The notes under the pieces are model-generated. The model worked only from the letters and a program-made list of their open reading frames with translations. It was not told the origin of the DNA and made no database searches. A stretch of DNA of 64,000 nt from Candidatus Pantoea gossypiicola (lineage in GTDB: Bacteria; Pseudomonadota; Gammaproteobacteria; Enterobacterales; Enterobacteriaceae): contig NZ_VWVM01000005.1 in the NCBI RefSeq assembly GCF_008632075.1, positions 222,011-286,010 on the forward strand, written 5' to 3'. A program made the translations under genes and the position numbers. Each line of letters opens with the position of its first letter. The first letter of the stretch is position 1. Below are positions 35,880 to 47,456 of the stretch, in pieces.

Positions 35880-37442
35880 ATGTTAAAAAAAATAAAAGTG
35901 GTGACCAGTTTAATCGCAGTTCTGGTTATCTTTGGCGCGCTCCAGTTAGTCGCTGGCAGCCTTTTCTGGTCAGCGCTCAATAAAGACAAAGAGTCCTTCG
36001 CACTGTCGCAGGTCTCTAATCGCAATGTCACCGAGATGACTGACGCTTATATTGCCTTAAACAACAGTCGTACCACGCTGAACCGCGGCATGCTGCGCTT
36101 ACAGACCAGCATGGCATCGGAGATGAACGGCGGTCAGCTTGATGAACTGATTGTCAAAGCGAATAAACAGCTGGTTGAAGCCGATCGCCACTTCAAAATC
36201 TATTACCACCTGCCAACCACGCCGGGTCTTGACGAGAAGCTGGGTGACAAGCTGGAAGCTGATTACGCGAATTACGAAAATGGCCTGAAAGCGATGGTAA
36301 AAAGCCTGCAGGCGCGCGACCTGGAAGGCATGTTCAAACAGAATATTGAGCAGAAGCAGGTGGCGATGCAGGGCAGCTATGACAAATGGCGTGCGCTCCA
36401 GACTGCCCTTTCTGATCAGGGTATGGAAAAGAATCAGAAAGCGTTTACACAGATGATGTGGTTGCTGGCCACCATTGGTGTTGTGGTGCTGGTGGTAATT
36501 ATTACCTGCTGGTTTGGCCTGCGTCAGGTGCTGATTCAGCCTCTGCAACAGTTGCTGGCGCAGATTCGCGCTATCGCCTCCGGCGATTTGACCCAGCCGA
36601 TTGTGGTTGAAGGACGTAATGAGATGAGCCAGCTGGCGGCCGGCATTCATGAGATGCAGCAATCACTGGTGATGACGGTGGGTAATGTGCGTGACGGCTC
36701 TGACGCCATCTTTACCGGTGCCAGCGAAATCGCAGCCGGCAATAACGACCTGTCAGCCCGCACCGAAGAGCAGGCGGCCTCGCTGGAGCAGACTGCAGCC
36801 AGCATGGAGCAACTCACCGCCACGGTGAAACAGAATGCTGATAACGCCCGTCAGGCCTCACAGCTGGCGCTGACCGCCTCAGAAACCGCGCAGCAGGGCG
36901 GCAAAGTGGTGAATGGCGTGGTGACGACCATGAAAGAGATTGCGGGCAGCTCGAAGAAGATCGCAGATATTATCAGCGTGATCGACGGTATTGCCTTCCA
37001 GACCAACATCCTGGCGCTGAATGCCGCGGTTGAGGCGGCGCGTGCCGGTGAACAGGGTCGCGGTTTTGCGGTGGTGGCCGGTGAAGTGCGCAGTCTGGCA
37101 CAGCGAAGTGCTCAGGCCGCGAAAGAGATCAAAGGGCTGATTGAGGACTCGGTGTCTCGCGTCAACAGCGGTTCACTGCAGGTTGAAAGCGCAGGCAGCA
37201 CCATGAATGAGATTGTGGGTGCCGTTACCCGCGTAACCGACATCATGGGCGAGATCGCCTCTGCATCAGACGAGCAGAGCCGTGGCATTGAGCAGGTCGG
37301 TCTTGCCGTCACCGAAATGGATCGCGTGACCCAGCAGAATGCCTCGCTGGTGGAGGAGTCAGCCGCCGCCGCTGCCGCACTGGAGCAGCAGGCCAGCGTC
37401 CTCACCCAGGCCGTCTCGGTTTTCAAAATTTCCCGCGCCTGA
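35880..37442 (+). CDS. methyl-accepting chemotaxis protein 2 (no NWETF tail)
   Basis: A 520-residue chemoreceptor of the same class. Span 1 is [20 protein letters not shown]; the ligand domain keeps [11 protein letters not shown] (R64, N68, R69 equivalents of Tsr). The HAMP and signalling domains are almost identical to those of its neighbours. The protein stops at FKISRA right after the methylation helix and lacks the CheR/CheB-docking pentapeptide, like E. coli Tap and Trg, which depend on other receptors for efficient adaptation. The ligand is unknown. Confidence 0.9.
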   Translation: MLKKIKVVTSLIAVLVIFGALQLVAGSLFWSALNKDKESFALSQVSNRNVTEMTDAYIALNNSRTTLNRGMLRLQTSMASEMNGGQLDELIVKANKQLVEADRHFKIYYHLPTTPGLDEKLGDKLEADYANYENGLKAMVKSLQARDLEGMFKQNIEQKQVAMQGSYDKWRALQTALSDQGMEKNQKAFTQMMWLLATIGVVVLVVIITCWFGLRQVLIQPLQQLLAQIRAIASGDLTQPIVVEGRNEMSQLAAGIHEMQQSLVMTVGNVRDGSDAIFTGASEIAAGNNDLSARTEEQAASLEQTAASMEQLTATVKQNADNARQASQLALTASETAQQGGKVVNGVVTTMKEIAGSSKKIADIISVIDGIAFQTNILALNAAVEAARAGEQGRGFAVVAGEVRSLAQRSAQAAKEIKGLIEDSVSRVNSGSLQVESAGSTMNEIVGAVTRVTDIMGEIASASDEQSRGIEQVGLAVTEMDRVTQQNASLVEESAAAAAALEQQASVLTQAVSVFKISRA

Positions 37443-37488
37443 TTTTCTGCCTTTCAGCGTGGCGGCGGTTTAAAGCCGTTGCTACGCA

Positions 37489-37515
37489 TAAAGTTCCCCC
37501 CGACGCCGCCGATAA
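37489..37515 (+). promoter_or_regulatory. sigma-28 promoter of the third chemoreceptor gene
   Basis: TAAAGTTC-N11-GCCGATAA matches the FliA consensus at 15 of 16 positions, with a perfect -10. It is 33 bases before the ATG at 37548. It probably also transcribes cheRBYZ. Confidence 0.87.
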
Positions 37516-37547
37516 ATAAACACGAATCGCCAACCAATGAGGTGTTT

Positions 37548-39224
37548 ATGTTTAGTCGAGTACGCGTTGTTTCCGGCCTGCTATGTGTGCTGGCGCTGTT
37601 TGCGCTGCTGCAGCTGTTTTCCGGCGGAATGTTTTTCAAAACTGTCAGTTCAGATAAAGAGAATTTTGCCTACAACCAGCGTCTGAATACGTTGCAACAG
37701 GCGATGGGCACCTCATGGGTTTCGCTGGTTCAGGCGCGTAACACCCTCAACCGCGCCGGTATCCGTTTTCTGCAGGATGCGCAGATGTCGGGATCGGGTG
37801 CCAGCGTAAAAGAGCTGGTCGCACTGGCGGGCGAGGAGCTGAAACAGGCTGAAATTAACTATCAGATCTTTAACGATAATCTGTCAGAACAGGGCAAAAC
37901 GGCTGAAAACGTCCTGGCGTTACAGGCGAACTACAAGGCCTATCACGATGCGCTGGCAGAGCTGATGGTGTTTTTCACCACCGGCAACTTTAAAGGGTTT
38001 GTGGATCAGCCCACGCAGAGTTTCCAGGACAAGTTCCAGAAAGATTACAGCGCCTGGCTTGAGACCAATAAACAGATGGCGCAGCAGGGGGTGGAAGCCA
38101 ACCAGCAGGCTTATAGCCGCTCCATCACTATCGTCATCGCCACGCTGGCCGTGACCTTGCTGATGATTATCCTGGTGTGGAACGTGATGCGCTCTGTGCT
38201 GATCCGTCCTCTGCGTCAGAGCATTGAGCATATTCAGCACATCGCGCGCGGTGATCTGACTCAGCCGGTTGAGATGACCGTGCGCAACGAAATCGGTGAG
38301 TTACTGACGTCACTGCAGCATATGCAGCAGGAGCTGGCTCGTACCGTCCGTACCGTGCGTGACGGCTCAGATGCCATCTATACCGGTGCCAGCGAAATCT
38401 CCATCGGTAATAACGATCTCTCTTCGCGTACCGAACAGCAGGCCGCCTCGCTGGAGCAGACCGCTGCCAGCATGGAGCAGCTCACCGCGACCGTGAAGCA
38501 GAATGCCGAAAACGCCCGTCAGGCGTCGAAGCTGGCGTTGACCGCCTCTGAAACCGCACAGCAGGGCGGGAAAGTGGTGGATGGCGTGGTTACCACCATG
38601 AAAGAGATTGCGGGCAGTTCCAAAAAGATTGCCGATATTACCAGTGTGATCGACGGCATCGCCTTCCAGACCAACATCCTGGCACTGAATGCGGCGGTTG
38701 AAGCCGCACGCGCCGGTGAGCAGGGTCGCGGCTTTGCCGTCGTGGCGGGTGAAGTACGCAGCCTGGCGCAGCGTAGCGCTCAGGCCGCCAAAGAGATCAA
38801 GGGTCTTATTGAGGATTCCGTTAGCCGCGTTAATACCGGCTCGGTGCTGGTAGAGAGCGCCGGTGACACCATGAGCAACATCGTCAGCGCGGTCACACGC
38901 GTCACTGACATCATGGGCGAGATCGCTTCTGCGTCAGACGAACAGAGCCGTGGCATTGACCAGGTGGGCCTTGCGGTGACCGAGATGGATCGCGTCACGC
39001 AGCAGAACGCCTCACTGGTTGAAGAGTCAGCGGCAGCGGCTGCAGCGCTCGAAGATCAGGCAAGTCACTTAAAACAAGCGGTATCAGTGTTCAATATTGG
39101 TAAAGAATTTGTCGCTCAGGCCGTTAACAAGACAACGGCGACAAAAACGCGCCAGTCAGATGCACCGTTAGCCGTTGGTCGTTCGTCTGCGGTACGCAGC
39201 GACGACAACTGGGAAACCTTTTAA
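37548..39224 (+). CDS. methyl-accepting chemotaxis protein 3 (Tsr-like, NWETF tail)
   Basis: A 558-residue chemoreceptor. Its ligand domain is the closest of the three to E. coli Tsr: [11 protein letters not shown] retains R64, N68, R69 and R73 equivalents, and [12 protein letters not shown] retains the Thr156/Gln157 region. L-serine is therefore a reasonable guess for the attractant. It ends in DDNWETF. The start ATG 37548 follows GAGG five bases upstream; a longer frame back to 37479 would run through the promoter and is not accepted. The cheR gene follows after about 80 bases. Confidence 0.9.
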   Translation: MFSRVRVVSGLLCVLALFALLQLFSGGMFFKTVSSDKENFAYNQRLNTLQQAMGTSWVSLVQARNTLNRAGIRFLQDAQMSGSGASVKELVALAGEELKQAEINYQIFNDNLSEQGKTAENVLALQANYKAYHDALAELMVFFTTGNFKGFVDQPTQSFQDKFQKDYSAWLETNKQMAQQGVEANQQAYSRSITIVIATLAVTLLMIILVWNVMRSVLIRPLRQSIEHIQHIARGDLTQPVEMTVRNEIGELLTSLQHMQQELARTVRTVRDGSDAIYTGASEISIGNNDLSSRTEQQAASLEQTAASMEQLTATVKQNAENARQASKLALTASETAQQGGKVVDGVVTTMKEIAGSSKKIADITSVIDGIAFQTNILALNAAVEAARAGEQGRGFAVVAGEVRSLAQRSAQAAKEIKGLIEDSVSRVNTGSVLVESAGDTMSNIVSAVTRVTDIMGEIASASDEQSRGIDQVGLAVTEMDRVTQQNASLVEESAAAAAALEDQASHLKQAVSVFNIGKEFVAQAVNKTTATKTRQSDAPLAVGRSSAVRSDDNWETF

Positions 39225-39304
39225 TCGCCCGTGGTCCGGCCGCCATTGAGCCGCCGGGCATCGCAGCAGAAAAATAATATATTCAGTTCGGGCCAGGTGC
39301 AGAG

Positions 39305-40177
39305 ATGAAAAAATCGACAATTTTAGATCAAAGTGAGACGACAACGCTGCTGTCGCAGATGGTGCAGCGTTTACCGCTCTCCGATACGCATTTTCGTCGT
39401 ATCAGCCAGCTGATCTATCAGCGTGCCGGTATCGTACTGGCCGATCATAAGCGTGAGATGGTTTACAACCGTCTGGTTCGTCGCCTGCGCACGCTGAATA
39501 TCGATGATTTCGGTCGTTACCTGGCGCTGCTGGAGTCCGATCCGAACAGTGCCGAATGGCAGGCGTTTATCAACGCCCTGACCACCAACCTGACCGCGTT
39601 CTTCCGCGAAGCGCATCACTTCCCGATTCTGGCGGAGCATGCACGTAAGCGACAGGGCAACTTCAGCGTCTGGAGTACCGCGGCGTCAACCGGTGAAGAG
39701 CCTTATTCCATCGCCATGACGCTGGCGGAAACGCTGGGAACCGGGCCAGGTAAGTTCCAGGTCCATGCCAGCGATATCGACACGCAGGTGCTGGAAAAAG
39801 CGGTATCGGGTGTCTATCGCCAGGAGGAGCTGCGTACGCTGTCACCGGCGCAAATGCAGCGCTTTTTCCTGCGCGGCACCGGTCCACACGCCGGAATGGT
39901 GCGAGCGCGTCCCGAGCTGACCAATATGGTCACCTATGCACAGCTTAACCTGCTGGCCAACGACTGGGCGCTGCCGGGCCAGTTCGACGCAATTTTCTGT
40001 CGCAATGTGATGATCTATTTCGATAAAGAGACGCAGGAGAAGATTCTGCGTCGGTTCGTCCCGCTGCTGAAGCCGGGCGGCATCCTGTTCGCCGGACACT
40101 CAGAAAACTTTAGTCAGATCAGTAAAGAGTTCTGGCTGCGTGGACAAACCGTCTATGGACTGACGAAGGAAAGATGA
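39305..40177 (+). CDS. cheR: chemotaxis protein methyltransferase CheR
   Basis: A 290-residue SAM-dependent enzyme that methylates glutamates on chemoreceptors. An N-terminal helical domain (to about residue 90) precedes the SAM fold with [19 protein letters not shown]. Around 165-200 is the beta-subdomain that binds the NWETF tail present on receptors 1 and 3. The motif [14 protein letters not shown] is the family signature. Its stop overlaps the cheB start. Confidence 0.95.
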   Translation: MKKSTILDQSETTTLLSQMVQRLPLSDTHFRRISQLIYQRAGIVLADHKREMVYNRLVRRLRTLNIDDFGRYLALLESDPNSAEWQAFINALTTNLTAFFREAHHFPILAEHARKRQGNFSVWSTAASTGEEPYSIAMTLAETLGTGPGKFQVHASDIDTQVLEKAVSGVYRQEELRTLSPAQMQRFFLRGTGPHAGMVRARPELTNMVTYAQLNLLANDWALPGQFDAIFCRNVMIYFDKETQEKILRRFVPLLKPGGILFAGHSENFSQISKEFWLRGQTVYGLTKER

Positions 40178-41226
40178 TGAGCAAAATCACCGTGATGTGC
40201 GTAGATGACTCTGCGCTGATGCGGCAGTTGATGACCGAGATCATCAACAGCCATCCGGATATGGAGATGGTCGCTACGGCACCCGATCCGCTGGTCGCCC
40301 GCGATTTGATTAAGCAGTTTAATCCGCAGGTGCTGACGCTGGATGTGGAAATGCCGCGCATGGATGGCCTCGATTTCCTGGAAAAACTGATGCGATTACG
40401 GCCAATGCCGGTGGTGATGGTTTCATCGCTGACCGGGAAAGGCTCCGAAATCACCCTGCGTGCGCTGGAACTGGGGGCGGTGGATTTCGTCACCAAACCT
40501 CAGCTCGGCATCCGCGAAGGCATGCTGGGCTACAGCCAGATGATTGGCGACAAAATCCGCGCGGCGGCCCGTGCCCGCCTGCACAACCGTGCAGCGATGC
40601 CAGTACCAGCGACGCTGAAAGCGGGGCCACTGCTGAGTAGTGAGAAGCTGATTGCGATTGGCTCCTCTACCGGCGGCACCGAGGCGATTCGTCACGTGCT
40701 GCAGCCGTTACCGGCTACCAGCCCGGCGCTGCTGATTACCCAGCATATGCCGCCAGGCTTTACCCGCTCTTTTGCCGAGCGTCTGAACAAGCTGTGTCAG
40801 ATCACGGTGAAAGAGGCCGAAGACGGTGAGCGTATTCTGCCGGGGCACGCTTATATCGCACCAGGCGCGATGCACATGGAGCTGGCCCGAAGTGGTGCCA
40901 ACTATGTAGTGAAACTGAATGAAGGTCCACCGGTTAACCGGCACAAACCCTCAGTGGATGTGCTGTTTAAATCGGTGGCAACGTACGCCGGACGAAATGC
41001 AGTAGGGGTCATCCTTACCGGAATGGGTAACGATGGTGCCGCCGGGATGCTGGAAATGCATCGGGCAGGTGCCTGGACTATCGCCCAGAACGAAGCCAGC
41101 TGTGTGGTATTTGGCATGCCGCGTGAGGCCATCGCCACAGGCGGCGTGAGTGAAGTCGTGGATTTAAGCAACATCAGCCAGCATATGCTGGCGAAAATTA
41201 GCGCCGGACAGGCATTGCGTATTTAA
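40177..41226 (+). CDS. cheB: chemotaxis methylesterase/deamidase CheB
   Basis: A 349-residue response regulator-esterase removing methyl groups from receptors. The receiver domain ([13 protein letters not shown], phospho-Asp in [12 protein letters not shown]) is joined to a catalytic domain with Ser in GSSTGGTEA, His in [10 protein letters not shown] and Asp in [11 protein letters not shown]. Two adjacent ATGs (40174 and 40177) are possible; the second gives the conserved MSK start. It is coupled to cheR by stop/start overlap and is phosphorylated by CheA. Confidence 0.95.
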   Translation: MSKITVMCVDDSALMRQLMTEIINSHPDMEMVATAPDPLVARDLIKQFNPQVLTLDVEMPRMDGLDFLEKLMRLRPMPVVMVSSLTGKGSEITLRALELGAVDFVTKPQLGIREGMLGYSQMIGDKIRAAARARLHNRAAMPVPATLKAGPLLSSEKLIAIGSSTGGTEAIRHVLQPLPATSPALLITQHMPPGFTRSFAERLNKLCQITVKEAEDGERILPGHAYIAPGAMHMELARSGANYVVKLNEGPPVNRHKPSVDVLFKSVATYAGRNAVGVILTGMGNDGAAGMLEMHRAGAWTIAQNEASCVVFGMPREAIATGGVSEVVDLSNISQHMLAKISAGQALRI

Positions 41227-41265
41227 CAGGCCCGTCCCGCCGGGCGAGACAACTCAGGAGTAGAT

Positions 41266-41655
<390 letters not shown>

Positions 41656-41664
41656 GGAGATGTG

Positions 41665-42306
41665 ATGAGCGACTTTCCGAAACCAACTGAGGATGCCGCG
41701 GCACACGACATCATTTCACGTATTGGCTCACTGACGCGCATGCTGCGCGACAGTCTGCGCGAGCTGGGGCTGGATAAAGCCATTGCCGATGCAGCTGAAG
41801 CCATTCCTGATGCCCGCGATCGTCTTGATTATGTGGTGCAGATGACGGCGCAGGCCGCCGACCGTGCGCTGAACTGTGTTGAAGCTGCACAACCCCATCA
41901 GGATAAGATGGAAGCCGGGGCAACTCAGCTGAAAGGGCGTTGGGATGCGTGGTTTGAGAACCCGATTGAACTGGGTGATGCGCGGGAGTTGGTGACGGAT
42001 ACGCGCGAATTCCTCACCGCCGTGCCTGAGCACACCGCGTTTACCAACAAGCAGCTGCTTGAAATCATGATGGCGCAGGATTTCCAGGACCTGACCGGTC
42101 AGGTGATCAAGCGCATGATGGATGTGATCCAGGAAATCGAGCGCCAGCTGTTAATGGTGCTGCTGGAAAACATGCCAGAGGTCAGCGCTGAGAAGCGTCA
42201 GGAAGGCACCAGCCTGTTGAACGGACCGCAGATTCACGCTGATGCACCAGGCGTGGTGGCGAACCAGGATCAGGTTGATGACCTGCTGGACAGCTTAGGG
42301 TTCTAG
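41665..42306 (+). CDS. cheZ: CheY-P phosphatase CheZ
   Basis: A 213-residue helical phosphatase that dephosphorylates CheY-P. The catalytic Asp/Gln helix is [19 protein letters not shown] (about residues 135-153), and the CheY-binding tail [12 protein letters not shown] is intact at the C-terminus. The start is ATG 41665; GTG 41662 directly before it would add one residue. It ends the receptor-cheRBYZ unit. The 190 bases to flhB hold no gene; an expected FlhDC site there was not identifiable. Confidence 0.95.
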   Translation: MSDFPKPTEDAAAHDIISRIGSLTRMLRDSLRELGLDKAIADAAEAIPDARDRLDYVVQMTAQAADRALNCVEAAQPHQDKMEAGATQLKGRWDAWFENPIELGDARELVTDTREFLTAVPEHTAFTNKQLLEIMMAQDFQDLTGQVIKRMMDVIQEIERQLLMVLLENMPEVSAEKRQEGTSLLNGPQIHADAPGVVANQDQVDDLLDSLGF

Positions 42307-42494
42307 GTTTCGTCCGCCTGCGGGCGGGCAAAACGGCTCGCAGCGTCAAATAACTGGGTCACCTTCGGGAGGCCCCGTTCCGCATTGTCAGACCCATCCC
42401 CCAAAGAACGCCCTTTTTCCCCATCTTATCTCCGCTTTAACTTAAGCCAGATTTGGCATTCTAAGCTCAGAATTCCTGCCAACCGAGGTTTGTC

Positions 42495-43646
42495 GTGGCT
42501 GAAGATAGCGACGAAGACAAAACAGAATCGCCCACGGCTCACCGACTTGAGAAAGCGCGTGAAGAGGGCCAGATTCCGCGTTCGCGCGAACTGACGTCAC
42601 TGCTGATGCTGCTGGCCGGCATCATGATCCTGTGGATGGGCGGCAACATGATGGCGCACCGGCTGGCAGCAATGGTCGCCACCGGGCTTCGTTTTGACCA
42701 CGGCATGGTCAGAGATGACAAAATTATCGTCAGCCATATCGGCAGCCTCATTACCCAGGCACTGATGGCGCTGCTGCCGCTAATGGGGGGGCTGGTGCTG
42801 GTGGCCATCGCCGCGCCCATGCTGCTGGGCGGTATTGTTTTCAGCGGTAAATCGATTAAGTTCGACCTGAAGAAGATGAGCCCGATGGCAGGTTTCAAGC
42901 GGATGTTCGCCGCGCAGGCCTGGACCGAACTGTTTAAAGGCATCCTTAAGACGATCCTGGTCGGCGCAGTGGGCTGGTGGTACATCTGGAGCCACTGGCC
43001 GGAGATGCTGCGGCTGATCAGCGAATCGCCCGTCACTGCGCTGATTCACGGCATGCAAATGATCGCGGTCTGCTGTTCACTGGTCATGCTCGGGCTGATC
43101 CCGATGGTGGGATATGACGTCTTCTGGCAGCTCTACAGCCACGTTAAAAAGCTGAAGATGTCGATGCAGGAGATCCGTGACGAGCATAAGCAGCAGGAAG
43201 GTGACCCGCACGTTAAAGGGCGCATCCGGCAGCAGATGCGCGCCGCCGCGCGCCGCCGAATGATGGCCGATGTGCCAAAAGCCGATGTCATCGTCACTAA
43301 CCCGACGCACTATTCGGTGGCACTGCAGTACAACGAGAAGAAGATGAGCGCGCCGAAGGTTGTGGCTAAGGGCGCAGGCGAAATCGCCCTGAGAATTCGT
43401 GAACTGGCTGCCGAACATCGCATCCCGGTTCTGGAAGCACCGCCGCTGGCGCGTGCGCTATACCGACATACCGAAATTGGTCAGCACATCCCCGGCGCGC
43501 TCTATGCTGCCGTGGCCGAGGTACTGGCGTGGGTCTGGCAGTCGCGCCGCTGGAAGCGCGAAGGTGGCCTGATCCCAACCAAACCAAAAATCCTGCCGGT
43601 TCCGGCAGAGATGGACTTTGCAGGAGAGAGCAAAAACGATGGCTAA
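42495..43646 (+). CDS. flhB: flagellar export apparatus protein FlhB
   Basis: A 383-residue switch protein of the flagellar type III secretion gate. The N-terminus AEDSDEDKTESPTAHRLEKA is typical, four membrane segments follow, and the self-cleavage site NPTH is in IVTNPTHYSVALQY (near residue 270). Cleavage switches export from rod-hook to filament substrates. GTG at 42495 is the start, with GAGG upstream at 42485-42488. It overlaps flhA by eight bases. Confidence 0.95.
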   Translation: MAEDSDEDKTESPTAHRLEKAREEGQIPRSRELTSLLMLLAGIMILWMGGNMMAHRLAAMVATGLRFDHGMVRDDKIIVSHIGSLITQALMALLPLMGGLVLVAIAAPMLLGGIVFSGKSIKFDLKKMSPMAGFKRMFAAQAWTELFKGILKTILVGAVGWWYIWSHWPEMLRLISESPVTALIHGMQMIAVCCSLVMLGLIPMVGYDVFWQLYSHVKKLKMSMQEIRDEHKQQEGDPHVKGRIRQQMRAAARRRMMADVPKADVIVTNPTHYSVALQYNEKKMSAPKVVAKGAGEIALRIRELAAEHRIPVLEAPPLARALYRHTEIGQHIPGALYAAVAEVLAWVWQSRRWKREGGLIPTKPKILPVPAEMDFAGESKNDG

Positions 43647-45738
43647 TAACCTGGCCGCAAAACTACGTTTACCGGGCAACTTTAAAGATATGCAGTGGCA
43701 GGTGCTGGCCGGGCCAGTGCTGATCCTGCTGATCCTGTCGATGATGGTTCTGCCATTACCGCCGTTCATCCTCGATCTGCTGTTCACCTTTAATATTGCG
43801 CTGTCGATCATGATCCTGCTGGTGTCGATGTTCACCCAGCGGACCCTGGAGTTTGCGGCGTTCCCAACCGTTCTTCTCTTCTCTACGTTGCTGCGTCTGG
43901 CACTGAACGTGGCCTCAACCCGTATCATCCTGATGGAGGGGCACACCGGTGCCGCCGCGGCAGGGCAGGTCGTTGAAGCCTTCGGTCACTTCCTGGTGGG
44001 CGGTAACTTCGCCATCGGTATCGTGGTGTTTATCATCCTGGTCATCATTAACTTCATGGTTATCACCAAGGGTGCAGGTCGTATCGCCGAAGTGGGCGCG
44101 CGCTTTGTACTGGACGGGATGCCTGGTAAGCAGATGGCGATCGATGCCGACCTCAACGCCGGTCTGATCGGTGAAGATGAAGCTAAACGCCGCCGTGCTG
44201 AAGTGACCCAGGAAGCGGACTTCTACGGTTCGATGGATGGTGCCAGTAAGTTCGTTCGTGGTGATGCTGTCGCCGGTATCATGATCATGGTGATCAACGT
44301 CATCGGCGGCCTGCTGGTGGGTGTGGTGCAGCATGGTATGGATGTCGGGCATGCCGCAGAGACCTATACGCTGCTGACCATCGGTGATGGTCTGGTTGCT
44401 CAGATCCCGGCGCTGGTTATCTCTACCGCAGCGGGTGTTATCGTGACGCGCGTCGCCACCGATCAGGATGTCGGCGAGCAGATGGTTACCCAGCTCTTCA
44501 AGGATCCCCGCGTGCTGATGCTCAGCGCCGGGGTGATTGGCCTACTGGGGCTGGTGCCTGGTATGCCTAACTTCGTCTTCCTGCTGTTCACCGCCGCCTT
44601 GCTGGGTCTGGCCTGGTGGCTGCGCGGACGCGAAATGCAGCCGAAGAAGAAAGTGGACGTTGCTGGCAGCATCAGCAACAAAGCGGCAGCAGACACGCCC
44701 GCCGCGACCGAAGCCTCCTGGACTGATGTACAGCTGGAAGATACGCTGGGCATGGAAGTGGGCTATCGCCTGATTCCGATGGTCGATCATCAGCAAAACG
44801 GCGAGCTGCTGGGTCGTATCCGCAGTATCCGTAAGAAAGTTGCGCAGGATGTGGGTTTCCTGCCGCCAGTGGTACATATCCGTGACAACATGGAGTTGCC
44901 TCCTGCGCGCTATCGCATCCTGATGAAAGGGGTGGAGATTGGCAGTGGTGATGCCTATCCTGGCCGCTGGATGGCGATTAACCCGGGCACGGCTGCCGGC
45001 AGTCTGCCGGGAGAAGCAACGGTCGATCCGGCCTTTGGCCTGGCGGCGGTCTGGATCGACAGCGCGTTGAAAGAGCAGGCGCAGATTCAGGGCTTTACCG
45101 TAGTAGAAGCCAGTACCGTGGTGGCAACGCACCTCAACCATCTGATCGGCCAGTTCGCCAGCGAGCTGTTTGGCCGTCAGGAAGCGCAGCAGCTGCTGGA
45201 TCGCGTGACGCAGGAGATGCCAAAGCTGACCGAAGATCTGGTACCGGGGGTGATCTCACTGACCACGCTGCATAAGGTACTGCAGAACCTGCTGGTGGAG
45301 CGGGTCTCGATTCGCGATATGCGCACCATTATCGAAACGCTGGCGGAACATGCGCCGGTACAGAGCGATCCACAGGAGCTGACCAGCGTGGTACGTGTGG
45401 CGCTGGGTCGCGCGATTACGCAGCAGTGGTTCCCGGGCAATGATGAAGTGCAGGTTATCGGGCTGGATTCCACGCTTGAGCGCCTGCTGTTACAGGCGTT
45501 GCAGGGCGGTGGCGGCCTGGAGCCGGGGCTGGCCGATCGGCTGTTAAGCCAGGCACAGGCGGCATTGCAGCGTCAGGAGATGCTGGGTGCGCCACCGGTG
45601 CTGCTGGTCAATCATCCGCTGCGAGCGCTGCTGGCGCGGTTCCTGCGCCGTAATCTGCCGCAGCTGGTCGTACTCTCGAATCTGGAGCTGAGCGACAACC
45701 GCCAGATCCGTATGACTGCTACCATCGGAGGCAAATAA
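43639..45738 (+). CDS. flhA: flagellar export gate protein FlhA
   Basis: A 699-residue protein. The first half has about eight membrane segments with the conserved cytoplasmic loop GRIAEVGARFVLDGMPGKQMAIDADLNAGLI (FHIPEP signature region, about residues 145-175). The second half (about 345-699) is the cytoplasmic nonamer ring that docks chaperone-substrate complexes. ATG 43639 was chosen over the frame open to 43618 because it gives the E. coli-like start ANNLAAKLRLPG. flhE starts on its stop codon. Confidence 0.96.
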   Translation: MANNLAAKLRLPGNFKDMQWQVLAGPVLILLILSMMVLPLPPFILDLLFTFNIALSIMILLVSMFTQRTLEFAAFPTVLLFSTLLRLALNVASTRIILMEGHTGAAAAGQVVEAFGHFLVGGNFAIGIVVFIILVIINFMVITKGAGRIAEVGARFVLDGMPGKQMAIDADLNAGLIGEDEAKRRRAEVTQEADFYGSMDGASKFVRGDAVAGIMIMVINVIGGLLVGVVQHGMDVGHAAETYTLLTIGDGLVAQIPALVISTAAGVIVTRVATDQDVGEQMVTQLFKDPRVLMLSAGVIGLLGLVPGMPNFVFLLFTAALLGLAWWLRGREMQPKKKVDVAGSISNKAAADTPAATEASWTDVQLEDTLGMEVGYRLIPMVDHQQNGELLGRIRSIRKKVAQDVGFLPPVVHIRDNMELPPARYRILMKGVEIGSGDAYPGRWMAINPGTAAGSLPGEATVDPAFGLAAVWIDSALKEQAQIQGFTVVEASTVVATHLNHLIGQFASELFGRQEAQQLLDRVTQEMPKLTEDLVPGVISLTTLHKVLQNLLVERVSIRDMRTIIETLAEHAPVQSDPQELTSVVRVALGRAITQQWFPGNDEVQVIGLDSTLERLLLQALQGGGGLEPGLADRLLSQAQAALQRQEMLGAPPVLLVNHPLRALLARFLRRNLPQLVVLSNLELSDNRQIRMTATIGGK

Positions 45739-46130
45739 TGCGCGGGCTGCTGTTGGTGCTCTTCATGCTGCCGATGGTGGCTCAGGCGGCCGGTGGTGCC
45801 TGGAGCGCCACGGCCAACGGACCGCTGCTGGCGAATCGTGGCAGCTGGCAACGGGCGCAGCCGCTGACGCCACCCGCCGATGTCGGCGGGGAGGTCAGCA
45901 TCATTAACTGGCGTTATGAGCTGAGCAGACCTGCGCCGTCGGGCCTGGAAGTGCGGCTGTGCGGCGAACAGCGCTGCACCACGCTGGAGGGTGCCAGCGG
46001 CACCACACGCGGGCTGGCACATCTCAACGCCGGTGAAACCCTGCATATGGTCTTTGGTTTTGCCGGCAGCGGAGCGTTGCCACCGGGATTACGGGTGGTA
46101 AGCAGCGAAGTGATGGTCAATTACCAGTAA
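45738..46130 (+). CDS. flhE: flagellar protein FlhE
   Basis: A 130-residue periplasmic protein with signal peptide MRGLLLVLFMLPMVAQAAG. The mature part has a Cys pair (LCGEQRC) likely to form a disulfide. FlhE is linked to preventing proton leak through the flagellar export gate and to proper flagellar assembly. Its ATG overlaps the flhA stop (TAATG), and a terminator follows, closing flhBAE. Confidence 0.92.
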   Translation: MRGLLLVLFMLPMVAQAAGGAWSATANGPLLANRGSWQRAQPLTPPADVGGEVSIINWRYELSRPAPSGLEVRLCGEQRCTTLEGASGTTRGLAHLNAGETLHMVFGFAGSGALPPGLRVVSSEVMVNYQ

Positions 46131-46157
46131 GCGTCTTGCTGCTGAATTGAGTGAAGG

Positions 46158-46186
46158 GGAGCCAGAATTCTGTTTCTGGCTCCTTT
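46158..46186 (+). terminator. Rho-independent terminator of flhBAE
   Basis: A 9-bp perfect stem (GGAGCCAGA 46158-46166, TCTGGCTCC 46175-46183) is followed by TTT. Confidence 0.8.
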
Positions 46187-46219
46187 CCGCAGCACGGTGC
46201 GCAAGTGCGCAATATGTCT

Positions 46220-47218
46220 TCAGGCGTTAACTCCCTTCATTCCCTCCTCAGAATAGCGGCCGCCTTTGACCTCAATCTGCTGATGAATCGTATTCAGTAA
46301 CCCTACGTCGTCCTCTTCCAGCCTGATATCTGCGGCGTGCGCATTCTCAGTGAGATAAGCGATCTGTCTGGTGCCCGGAATCGGGACAATTTTGTCATAC
46401 TGTGCCAGCAACCATGCCAGCGCAATCTGCCCGGTAGTGGCGTTATATTTCTCAGCCAGCGGCGCGATCGCGTTAAGAAGGTTGAGATTGTGGTCGAGAT
46501 TTTGTTGCTGGAAGCGGTCATTCTTTTTGCGAAAGTCGCCTTCAGTAAAATCGCTGTTGTTACGGTATTTACCGGTGAGAAAACCTCTGCCCAGCGGCGA
46601 GTAGGGCACCAGTCCGATGCCGAGCTGTTTCACCATCGGCAGGATCGCCGCCTCAATGTCCCGCGTCCAGAGTGAATATTCCGTCTGTAATGCCGCCAGG
46701 GGATGCACGGCATGCGCCCGCTTCAGCGTGGCGGCAGAGGCTTCGCACAATCCGATCCGTGCAATCTTGCCCTGTTGCACCAGACTGCTGAGGCACGCCA
46801 TGCTCTCCTCAATCGGTGTCGCCGGACTGATACGATGCAGATAGAACAGGTCGATGCGCTCAACGCCCAGCCGTTTCAGCGACGCGTGGCAGCTGCGGAT
46901 AATGTAGTCCGGCTCATTATTAATGGTGCGGGCATAGGCCTCATCGGCTGGCCGGGCGATGCCACATTTGGTGGCGATGGTAAATGTCTGCCGGTCGGCC
47001 TGGCTTAGCCCGGCGAGAAACTGACCGATCAACTGCTCGTTGTGGCCACGGCCATAAAGATCGGCGGTATCGATAAAGTTGATGCCGGTTTCGCGTAACT
47101 GGTTAAGCAGCTGCAGGGAGTGGCGGTCGTCGGTCTGACCATAAAATTCGCTCAGCCCCATTGCGCCATAACCGATTGCGCTGACGTCCAGCCCCTGAGA
47201 TAACGTGCGTGTTTTCAT
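46220..47218 (-). CDS. aldo/keto reductase
   Basis: A 332-residue NADPH-dependent TIM-barrel reductase. The catalytic tetrad is visible: Asp/Tyr in NFIDTADLYGRGHNE (about residues 45-58), Lys in IATKCG, His in DLFYLHRIS. The C-terminal coenzyme site is VPIPGTRQIAYLTENA. It resembles YajO/AKR13-type proteins; the substrate cannot be told. The start at 47218 has GGAGA six bases upstream; the frame open further is less likely. The LysR gene lies upstream in the same direction. Confidence 0.85.
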   Translation of the reverse strand: MKTRTLSQGLDVSAIGYGAMGLSEFYGQTDDRHSLQLLNQLRETGINFIDTADLYGRGHNEQLIGQFLAGLSQADRQTFTIATKCGIARPADEAYARTINNEPDYIIRSCHASLKRLGVERIDLFYLHRISPATPIEESMACLSSLVQQGKIARIGLCEASAATLKRAHAVHPLAALQTEYSLWTRDIEAAILPMVKQLGIGLVPYSPLGRGFLTGKYRNNSDFTEGDFRKKNDRFQQQNLDHNLNLLNAIAPLAEKYNATTGQIALAWLLAQYDKIVPIPGTRQIAYLTENAHAADIRLEEDDVGLLNTIHQQIEVKGGRYSEEGMKGVNA

Positions 47219-47456
47219 TGTCTCTCCTCGCGAATGAGTCGCTATTGTTTCACTCATACCGACAGCCATGAATTGCTATTCCGGCAATGCCAGAAAGGTA
47301 TCAGGCAGGTGAATAAATAACCGGAGAAGCGGCGACGGAGGCGATTAATTGCACAACGGAAAAGCGCGGGAATGGGAAATTAACGCTTCGTTTTGAGGGG
47401 GCGTAAATATAGCTTCGCCGATGAAGTGCGGCTTTTTGTACCGGAATGCCTTACTT

